The notes beneath the pieces were generated by a model, which saw only the letters and a list, made by a program, of their open reading frames with translations, was not told the origin of the DNA and searched no databases. Shown one piece after another: positions 21,302 to 26,758 of a stretch of 36,498 nt of DNA; the stretch's first letter is position 1; each line of letters opens with the position of its first letter. The stretch is taken from the IMG/VR virus record IMGVR_UViG_3300042905_005792, positions 1 through 36,498 of that record; one strand, given 5' to 3'. The DNA comes from a virus. A program made the position numbers and the translations under genes.

Positions 21302-21772
21302 ATGTACAACAAAAAAATTAATCTAGAAGAAGTAAAATCGTTTATTGAAAGCTGTGGTCCTAATACCAAAGTTTATCTTGGTTGTGACTCGGAAAAAGTT
21401 AAAATGAATGGTGTTTGGCATGCTGATTATATTATAGCCATTGTTGTGCATATGAATAGCAAAAATGGTTGTAAGATTTTCGGGCAAATCACTCGTGAAC
21501 GTGACTACGATCAAGCTCGGAACAAGCCACGTATGCGTCTGATGAATGAAGTTTATAAAGTTGCAGAAATGTATCTGAATCTTGCGGCAATCATTGATGT
21601 AGATATTGAAGTACATCTTGACATTAACCCAAATGAAGAGTACAATTCAAATATCGTAATTAATGAAGCAATTGGCTATATAAAAGGCATGTGTAATGTT
21701 GTTCCTCTTGTAAAACCAAATGCTTTTGCTGCGTCTTATGCAGCAGATAGATTGAAGAGTCTTGCAGCATAG
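21302..21772 (+). CDS. YkuK/DUF458-like predicted RNase H-fold protein
   Basis: The protein has 156 residues with the RNase H-like start TKVYLGCDSEKV, a RDYDQARNKPRMRLMNEV segment, IEVHLDINPNEEYNSNIV and a C-terminal VPLVKPNAFAASYAADRLKS. This order (YxGxDS, HxDxxP, KPxxxAAS.AAD) is that of the YkuK family, a predicted RNase H-related nuclease with no settled role. GAGGTGG (21291-21297) lies before the ATG at 21302. It is placed inside the tRNA array, 18 bases after tRNA-Trp and 6 before tRNA-Gly, so a role in RNA metabolism is tempting but unproven. Confidence 0.72.
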   Translation: MYNKKINLEEVKSFIESCGPNTKVYLGCDSEKVKMNGVWHADYIIAIVVHMNSKNGCKIFGQITRERDYDQARNKPRMRLMNEVYKVAEMYLNLAAIIDVDIEVHLDINPNEEYNSNIVINEAIGYIKGMCNVVPLVKPNAFAASYAADRLKSLAA

Positions 21773-21778
21773 AGTAAA

Positions 21779-21853
21779 GCGGGTATGATGTTAACGGTAG
21801 CATGACAGCCTTCCAAGCTGATCGAATCGGTTCGAATCCGATTACCCGCTCCA
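21779..21853 (+). tRNA. tRNA-Gly (TCC)
   Basis: Acceptor GCGGGTA/TACCCGC, D arm ATG/CAT, anticodon loop CTTCCAA (TCC), T arm ATCGG-TTCGAAT-CCGAT, discriminator T and encoded CCA. Confidence 0.94.
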
Positions 21854-21859
21854 AAATTT

Positions 21860-21936
21860 GCGGCTATGGTGTTTAACGGTTAGCACGAGACCTTGCCAAG
21901 GTTTAGGTTCCAGTTCGAATCTGGATAGCCGCTCCA
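21860..21936 (+). tRNA. tRNA-Gly (GCC)
   Basis: Acceptor GCGGCTA/TAGCCGC, anticodon loop TTGCCAA (GCC), T loop TTCGAAT, discriminator T and encoded CCA. Confidence 0.94.
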
Positions 21937-21945
21937 AAATTCAAT

Positions 21946-22020
21946 GGTGTCTATGGTGTAGTGGAAGCATTACTCTCTGTGAAAGAGTAGGTACGAGGTC
22001 GGTACTCGTTAGACACCCCA
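21946..22020 (+). tRNA. tRNA-His (GTG)
   Basis: With G-1 at 21946, pairs run G-1 to C73 and GTGTCTA/TAGACAC, the special histidine acceptor. Anticodon arm ACTCT-CTGTGAA-AGAGT (GTG), CCA encoded. The T loop is GTCGGTA, atypical. Confidence 0.93.
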
Positions 22021-22021
22021 G

Positions 22022-22095
22022 GCTTCGTTAGTTTAATGGTAGAACACCGCCCTTACAAGACGGTTACGGCAGTTCGATTCTGTCACGAAGCACCA
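22022..22095 (+). tRNA. tRNA-Val (TAC)
   Basis: Acceptor GCTTCGT/ACGAAGC, anticodon loop CTTACAA (TAC), T arm GGCAG-TTCGATT-CTGTC and encoded CCA. One C-A mismatch in the anticodon stem. Confidence 0.94.
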
Positions 22096-22099
22096 ATTT

Positions 22100-22175
22100 G
22101 CCGCTTTAGCTGATGTGGTCATAGCAACGGTCTGAAGAGCCGTGGAACTTGGTTCGATCCCAGGAGGCGGCACCA
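22100..22175 (+). tRNA. tRNA-Phe (GAA)
   Basis: Acceptor GCCGCTT/AGGCGGC, anticodon arm ACGGT-CTGAAGA-GCCGT (GAA), T loop TTCGATC and encoded CCA. Confidence 0.94.
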
Positions 22176-22176
22176 C

Positions 22177-22205
22177 TTGACAAGTTACATTTAATTTGAT
22201 ATAAT
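22177..22205 (+). promoter_or_regulatory. Perfect-consensus sigma70 promoter inside the tRNA array
   Basis: TTGACA (22177-22182) and TATAAT (22200-22205) are 17 bases apart. The -35 starts one base after tRNA-Phe and transcription would begin about 4 bases before tRNA-Leu. It lacks the GTTGT-N6-ACAAC element and a leader. Confidence 0.9.
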
Positions 22206-22215
22206 GTTTTATAAT

Positions 22216-22303
22216 GCGGATGTGGCGAAATTGGTGAACCGCAACAGACTTAAAATCTGTCACATTAGAAACGATGCGGGTTCGAATCCCGCCATCCGCA
22301 CCA
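22216..22303 (+). tRNA. tRNA-Leu (TAA)
   Basis: Class II tRNA with acceptor GCGGATG/CATCCGC, anticodon loop CTTAAAA (TAA), a normal long variable arm, T arm GCGGG-TTCGAAT-CCCGC and encoded CCA. Confidence 0.95.
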
Positions 22304-22310
22304 AGTTTAA

Positions 22311-22389
22311 GGGCCTCTAGCTCATGCATGGTTAGAGCAGCGAACTCATAATTCGTTGGTGCGGGGTTCGACTCCCCGGGGGCCCACCA
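22311..22389 (+). tRNA. tRNA with CAT anticodon, probably Ile2 (lysidine type)
   Basis: Acceptor GGGCCTC/GGGGCCC, D arm GCTC/GAGC, anticodon region ACTCATAAT, then TTGGT and T loop TTCGACT; CCA encoded. The layout AGCAGCGAACTCATAATTCG resembles bacterial tRNA-Ile2, which reads AUA after lysidine modification by host TilS. An elongator Met identity cannot be excluded. Confidence 0.85.
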
Positions 22390-22397
22390 GATTCAAT

Positions 22398-22471
22398 CGC
22401 GGGTTAGAGAAACGGTATCTCAGAAGCCTCATAAGCTTCAGTTGTTGGTTCGACTCCATCACCCGCTACCA
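22398..22471 (+). tRNA. Initiator-like tRNA-Met (CAT)
   Basis: Acceptor CGCGGGT/ACCCGCT leaves C1 and T72 unpaired, the defining initiator feature. D arm GAGA/TCTC, anticodon arm GAAGC-CTCATAA-GCTTC (CAT), T loop TTCGACT, discriminator A and encoded CCA. It lacks the usual three G-C pairs of the initiator anticodon stem. Its 3' end overlaps the converging minus-strand gene by 6 bases. Confidence 0.85.
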
Positions 22472-22984
22472 CTTTCCTGCTTCTCTACCAAAATCAAAAA
22501 ACCAAACACAAAAACGTATTGCAACTGTTAATGTTATAACAAGAATTATTCCCCAAAAAACATTTTCGACAAATCTCTTTCTTCTAATCGCCTGATCACG
22601 AATCATCCTTTCTCTTTTTTCACGTATATCTCTTCTTAAATGAAGAAATTGACTATGACCTTCTGCTCCCAAGTGTTGAAGTTCACCATAGTAAAACATA
22701 TGATGTATTTCTGCTTCCATTTCACGAAGTTTTTGTTGTGCAATGATAATATCAAATGCTTCGGCTGTTTCGCTTTGCCCGAAGCCCATCTTTTCAAATA
22801 AACCTAATTTTCTCTCGCCAGTGTCAGTTTTACTATTGTTTATAAGTTGCTGTAATTGCCCAGCAGCGTCAGCCCATTTTGAAAGCTGTCGATAAACACC
22901 TTCGATTTCTTGCCCAACTTTAACCGCAGCTTTTAGCCCATTGAAAGCTGCGGTAACCGTTCCCATTAACGTTATTGGATCCAT
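22466..22984 (-). CDS. Tail-anchored membrane protein
   Basis: The 172-residue protein begins MDPITLMGTVTAAFNGLKAAVKVGQEIEGVY, has a long charged helical middle (80-140, REMEAEIHHMFYYGEL, REKRERMIRDQAIRRKRF) and one membrane span near the C-terminus (VFWGIILVITLTVAIRFCVWFF, about 143-164). I recall similar MDPxTLM proteins in other aquatic myoviruses, but no function is assigned. It is the last gene of the minus-strand block; its start overlaps the stop of the coiled-coil gene by one base. Its stop lies within the 3' end of the initiator-like tRNA on the other strand. Confidence 0.8.
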   Translation of the reverse strand: MDPITLMGTVTAAFNGLKAAVKVGQEIEGVYRQLSKWADAAGQLQQLINNSKTDTGERKLGLFEKMGFGQSETAEAFDIIIAQQKLREMEAEIHHMFYYGELQHLGAEGHSQFLHLRRDIREKRERMIRDQAIRRKRFVENVFWGIILVITLTVAIRFCVWFFDFGREAGKW

Positions 22985-23649
22985 TAATTCGCCAGAGGAT
23001 TGTCCAATGCTTTCTTAATCTTATCATCCACTTCACGGCGAATAGTTCTAAGTTCAGCATTTGTTTCACGCTCAATACGATTGACACGTTCATTAACATT
23101 TTGTACGGTAGAGTCAACTTGCTTTTGCATCTCTCTTACTTGTGAATCAGCACTGCGGCGAATCTCTTTTATTTCTGCTTCAGTACCAAGTCTAATTTCT
23201 TTTATTTCACTGTCAATCTGTCTTCTAATTTGGTTTATATCTTTTTCAACTTCACGTTGAGCAACTTTCGATCCGCGTTCAACACCTTCCAGTACAGTCT
23301 CAGTTCTACGAATATCACCTTTTAAATTTTGATTAATATCACGGGTATACCCGACAACTTTTTCGCTGTTCTCTTCTAATTTAATAATACGTGCTTCATA
23401 CTCACTGAAGTCTGGTGCAACATAATTCGCAATTTTCTTCTTCATACTTTCGTAATCTTTATATGCTTCAAATACACCATACATGCCACCTATCACAGAA
23501 GAAACAATACCAAAAGCAATCATAAGTTTTGCAGGTGTAAAACTATAACCACCAATACTGATAACAGTATCTTTACTAGCATACTTCTTCATTGCATCTT
23601 GAAGTTCATCGACTTTTTTATCAACGTTTTTATCTTCTGTACTGCTCAT
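22984..23649 (-). CDS. Membrane-anchored coiled-coil protein
   Basis: The protein has 221 residues: a charged N-terminus, one membrane span (PAKLMIAFGIVSSVIGGMYGVF, about 39-60) and then an almost continuous coiled coil (75-215) with repeated units such as DSEIKEIRLGTEAEIKEIRR. Such a shape suits a spacer or clamp on the inner membrane or virion. It overlaps the cysteine-repeat gene by 20 bases and the next gene by one, so all are translated together. No enzymatic motif is present. No known family is recognised beyond general resemblance to marine phage membrane proteins. Confidence 0.8.
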   Translation of the reverse strand: MSSTEDKNVDKKVDELQDAMKKYASKDTVISIGGYSFTPAKLMIAFGIVSSVIGGMYGVFEAYKDYESMKKKIANYVAPDFSEYEARIIKLEENSEKVVGYTRDINQNLKGDIRRTETVLEGVERGSKVAQREVEKDINQIRRQIDSEIKEIRLGTEAEIKEIRRSADSQVREMQKQVDSTVQNVNERVNRIERETNAELRTIRREVDDKIKKALDNPLAN

Positions 23650-25321
23650 CTACCATCTCCTTATGGATTCTATCTGATCTTTGATTGAGTTGTCGTAATG
23701 CTCTTGCGTTATCTGCAATAGTTGCTCGGCGATAAATATCTTCGACCTTGTAAAAAGGAATGTCAGGCAATTTCGCCTGCTCATAAGCACTGAAACCAGG
23801 AACAGTCGATAATGAAGCCATCACAGCATCTTGCGGGTCCTTTTGAGCGTCTTTTTGGGATGCTTGTTGACTTCTTTGTTGAGCATCCGCGCGTCTTTGT
23901 TGTTGTTGCGTTTGCGCTCTTTGTGACTGGGGGGATTGTGGTGAAGCATTACGACTTGTTATACCAGTTCCTAGTTGCTGCGATTGTTGGTTAGAACTCA
24001 GGGCTTGATTAACAATTGGATCGCTTGTTACTTGTGGTGTGGTTAATAACTTTGCAACATCTTCATTACCCACCGAAGGCACAGGTAATGATGTTGTTGT
24101 AGTTACTGTGGTAATTTGCTGTGCAGTGGTATAACCTGGGCACTGTGGATTGCTTTGTGGGTTTGCAGAACATGCATCAGCAATTTGTTTCTTTCTAAAA
24201 GCGTCTGCATATCCTGGGCAACCAGAATTGTATAATGGGTTTGCCGTGCATTGCTGATTGAAAAATGCCTGTTGGTACAGAGGGCAAGATGTAGAAAAAA
24301 GGGGATTAGAAGTACACTGTTGGTTTAAATATGCTGATTCATACAATGGGCATGATGTGTTTGAAAGTGGATTCTCATTACATGTTTTATCAAACAAAGC
24401 CTTAGCATATCCTGGGCAACTCGAATTGTATAGGGGATTGATTGTGCATTGCTGATTGAAATACGCCTGTTGATATTGTGGGCATTGTGGAGAAAATAAC
24501 TGATTCAAATTGCACTGTTGTACTTGATAAGCAGCCGCATAACCTGGGCAATTTGATCCGAATAGAGGATTTGCTGAACACTGTTGATTGAACCATGCTT
24601 GTTGCCATCCTGGGCAAGACTGACTGTACAACGGGCTAATTGCACATTGTTGTTGAAGAAATGCTTGTTGATAACCCTCGCATGTAGGTGATGCAAGGGG
24701 GTTAGCACCGCAAGGATCAACAGAATATCTCAATCTTACATCAATATTATTGATTTCTGCACCGTAATAGCCTGCCCAATATCCTGCGTCTCTACCTACC
24801 ATTGAAACTTCTAAATTGCCTACCGAAGATAAACTGTATGGGTTAGAAAAATTTTCTGTGCCAGAAAATCTAGTCCAATCATTTATTCTTCTATTGTAAT
24901 CGTAATTTTTTGTTTCAATTATATTTTTGTTGGTATTGTCATATAATCTAATGGTGATATTTAAAGGATCGTAAGAAGGATTTTGATTTGCACCAGCATT
25001 TGCATTCTTAATAGTCCATCCATAATCGTATCCTCTGACCTGTATGCCTGTACCCAATAGAGCCCGATTTACTGCTACATTTTGATACAGGAAACCACTG
25101 CCATAACTGAACAGAATCGCTCCATCACCCGAGCGTTGAACTGGGCAAGGACCTCCTGTTGTACCACCCCAAATCATTCCGTTATGCTGAGTTAAACATC
25201 CCTGCCAACCTGTTTGGTTGATTATGTTTGAGGATGTTTGTATATCCTGAGCGTTACAGAAGAAGGAGAAGAACAGCCAAGACGCCAAGCCCAGCAGAAA
25301 CTTTTTGCCAGAAACTTGCAT
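23630..25321 (-). CDS. Exported protein with nine cysteine-pair repeats
   Basis: The 563-residue protein has a Sec signal peptide (KKFLLGLASWLFFSFFCNA, cleavage probably before Gln25). Residues 26-200 are a glycine- and aromatic-rich domain likely of beta structure (GMIWGGTTGGPCP, YWAGYYGAEINNIDVRLRYS). Residues 202-403 are nine 22-residue repeats, consensus QQCxxNPLYxxSCPGYxxAYFN, each with two cysteines 10 apart. A glutamine- and serine-rich linker (about 440-500) and a charged helical C-terminus follow. Export and paired cysteines suggest disulfides in the periplasm or at the virion surface. It overlaps the upstream signal-peptide gene by 68 bases. Function is unknown; adhesion or envelope remodelling are guesses. 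Confidence 0.82.
   Translation of the reverse strand: MQVSGKKFLLGLASWLFFSFFCNAQDIQTSSNIINQTGWQGCLTQHNGMIWGGTTGGPCPVQRSGDGAILFSYGSGFLYQNVAVNRALLGTGIQVRGYDYGWTIKNANAGANQNPSYDPLNITIRLYDNTNKNIIETKNYDYNRRINDWTRFSGTENFSNPYSLSSVGNLEVSMVGRDAGYWAGYYGAEINNIDVRLRYSVDPCGANPLASPTCEGYQQAFLQQQCAISPLYSQSCPGWQQAWFNQQCSANPLFGSNCPGYAAAYQVQQCNLNQLFSPQCPQYQQAYFNQQCTINPLYNSSCPGYAKALFDKTCNENPLSNTSCPLYESAYLNQQCTSNPLFSTSCPLYQQAFFNQQCTANPLYNSGCPGYADAFRKKQIADACSANPQSNPQCPGYTTAQQITTVTTTTSLPVPSVGNEDVAKLLTTPQVTSDPIVNQALSSNQQSQQLGTGITSRNASPQSPQSQRAQTQQQQRRADAQQRSQQASQKDAQKDPQDAVMASLSTVPGFSAYEQAKLPDIPFYKVEDIYRRATIADNARALRQLNQRSDRIHKEMVDEQYRR
24113..24718 (-). repeat. Nine tandem 66-bp repeats encoding cysteine-pair units
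   Basis: Each unit encodes about 22 residues with Cys at positions 3 and 13 and the motif CPGY or CPLY. Units have diverged in DNA sequence but keep length and cysteines, apart from a few extra residues in the last two, which implies selection on the protein and expansion by unequal recombination. Confidence 0.85.
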
Positions 25322-25802
25322 TCGAATTCTCGCTTATAGGTTTAGGTTTACGATCTGGAGATGATTCCCAAATTCTTTTAGCATCCTCACCTATTCTACC
25401 ATCAACTGGGCATGGGGTTCCAGCATTCATCATGGCATCAAAAACCCTATCATCTTGGCATAAAGTAGCCACGGCGGCCACTTTCATACCCATATCGTAT
25501 AGATTTTTAGCTAATTTTAATCGTTCGCAATTTAAATCACGAACCATTGTTCCCCCAGAAATACCTAGAATTTGTGTTTGGACGGCACCACCCACTCCTA
25601 CGGTACATAAATCATTATTGAGTACATTAAAAGAAGGAGAGATAGCCGAAGCTGGAGGAGACCTAACAGTGGTATCATTCACACTATTAGAATTTGTAGT
25701 TACTGTGCTGGTACTTTTCGAATCAGTAACTATCACATCAGATTGCGCGGACGCTAATGAAGAAATTACAAAAAGAATCATAAAGGATATCTTTTTGTAC
25801 AT
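25254..25802 (-). CDS. Signal-peptide protein with C-terminal membrane anchor
   Basis: The 182-residue protein has a Sec signal peptide (MYKKISFMILFVISSLASAQ, cut after ASA), a Ser/Thr-rich stretch (22-55), a conserved-looking core with four cysteines (LNNDLCTVGVGGAVQTQILG, LNCERLKLAKNLYDMGMKVA, TLCQDDRVF, GTPCPVDGR) and a C-terminal hydrophobic end (VSAGLGVLAVLLLLL). It would sit in the periplasm held by the inner membrane. It is first in the minus-strand operon with AAAAGGAAA before the ATG. The core resembles hypothetical proteins of marine myoviruses; role unknown. Confidence 0.8.
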   Translation of the reverse strand: MYKKISFMILFVISSLASAQSDVIVTDSKSTSTVTTNSNSVNDTTVRSPPASAISPSFNVLNNDLCTVGVGGAVQTQILGISGGTMVRDLNCERLKLAKNLYDMGMKVAAVATLCQDDRVFDAMMNAGTPCPVDGRIGEDAKRIWESSPDRKPKPISENSNASFWQKVSAGLGVLAVLLLLL

Positions 25803-25815
25803 AATTTTCCTTTTA

Positions 25816-25843
25816 TTGACTTTTTTTTCTTTTGTGATATAAT
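25816..25843 (+). promoter_or_regulatory. Sigma70-type promoter of the polymerase operon
   Basis: TTGACT (25816-25821) and TATAAT (25838-25843) are 16 bases apart. It lies between divergent genes and would drive the oxygenase-like gene, the Sm-like gene, 43, uvsX and 41. Confidence 0.75.
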
Positions 25844-25844
25844 T

Positions 25845-25852
25845 TATTTATT
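25845..25852 (-). promoter_or_regulatory. Possible late promoter of the minus-strand operon
   Basis: On the minus strand this reads AATAAATA, one base from the T4 late consensus TATAAATA, about 43 bases before the ATG at 25802. Late expression would fit structural or envelope roles, but the region is so AT-rich that a chance match is possible. Confidence 0.35.
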
Positions 25853-25882
25853 AATAATTAAAACTATATAAAAGAGGTTAAA

Positions 25883-26443
25883 ATGACACCAACTATTATG
25901 GTATTTGATAATTTTTATGCGAATCCAATGGACGTAAGAAATTACGCTTTAAGCATGCCATTTAACGTTTCTGGTAATTTTCCTGGATTTAGAACTAAAG
26001 CACTTGACGGTGAAAATAATGAAAACGCCAAACTTTTAATGGAAAATATTGTCCGTAAGAAAATTGTTTGGTGGCCAGAAGAATACAATACCGCATTTCA
26101 ATATACAACAGAAAACGACGAAACCTGGATTCATTACGATCCAACCAACTGGGCAGGTGTTCTTTATTTGACTCCAGATGCACCATTAGATTCTGGAACA
26201 GCTATCTACATGCATAATAAAACAAAAATTTATATGCTTGATAGAAGCGATTCATCGACTGATTTAAATGAATATGGTAGAGATTTATCACAATGGTCTC
26301 CAATCATGCAAGTGGCAAATATTTTTAACAGGCTAATTATGTACAGGGGGCATTATTACCACAGAAGTGTCAAACCAGGGTTTGGGCAAAACCAACACAA
26401 TGGTAGACTTTTTCAAACTTTCTTTTTCAATACTGAGGATTAA
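25883..26443 (+). CDS. DUF6445-like protein, probable 2OG-Fe(II) oxygenase fold
   Basis: The 186-residue protein begins PTIMVFDNFYANPMDVRNYAL and has WIHYDPTNWAGVLYLTP (His84, Asp86), SGTAIYMH, NRLIMYRGHYYHRS (His157 or His160) and GRLFQTFFFN (Arg175). The HxD, distal His and Arg order is that of the 2-oxoglutarate/Fe(II) oxygenase jelly roll, although this family is uncharacterised. The first part (LSMPF, GNFPGFRTKAL) also matches related phage hypothetical proteins. It is first in the polymerase operon, with GAGG (25875-25878) before the ATG. The substrate is unknown. Confidence 0.7.
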   Translation: MTPTIMVFDNFYANPMDVRNYALSMPFNVSGNFPGFRTKALDGENNENAKLLMENIVRKKIVWWPEEYNTAFQYTTENDETWIHYDPTNWAGVLYLTPDAPLDSGTAIYMHNKTKIYMLDRSDSSTDLNEYGRDLSQWSPIMQVANIFNRLIMYRGHYYHRSVKPGFGQNQHNGRLFQTFFFNTED

Positions 26444-26446
26444 AAA

Positions 26447-26758
26447 ATGAATATTTTAGGAATTAAACTTGTGACTGGTGAAGAAATCGTTGCAGATGTA
26501 ACTTTCACTGAAGATGGTAGATTCAAATTAACAAACAGTGTTCAACTCAGGCTTATGCCACCGCAAAGACCTGGAACTGAACCGTCGATGGGATTTGCAC
26601 CGTTTCCTGCTCTAGCAAAACAAGGTAAAGATGTTACGACCGTTATTGAACCTTTACATATTGTGTATACTTATGAGCCAGAAGATGTTATAATTGACAA
26701 TTATCGGGCAGCTTTTTCAGGCATCGTAACTCCAACCAAACAGATTATTACAGGATAA
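26447..26758 (+). CDS. Sm-like fold phage protein (paralogue of the gene at 1728)
   Basis: The 103-residue protein starts MNILGIKLVTGEEIVADVTF, then LTNSVQLRLMPPQRPG and GFAPFPAL, the pattern of short Sm-like barrels in phages. It lacks the acidic tail of the protein at 1728. It lies 3 bases after the oxygenase-like gene and its stop overlaps the start of the DNA polymerase gene by one base. RNA binding or polymerase accessory roles are both possible; nothing is proven. Confidence 0.6.
   Translation: MNILGIKLVTGEEIVADVTFTEDGRFKLTNSVQLRLMPPQRPGTEPSMGFAPFPALAKQGKDVTTVIEPLHIVYTYEPEDVIIDNYRAAFSGIVTPTKQIITG

Noticed and set aside
22466-22500. Bidirectional terminator between the tRNA array and the converging minus-strand operon
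   Set aside because: No hairpin with a T-run is visible; the two transcription units simply overlap by 6 bases.
24113-24718. CRISPR array, because of regular 66-base periodicity
   Set aside because: The period encodes protein repeats in one frame with diverged DNA and no identical repeat-unique spacer alternation.
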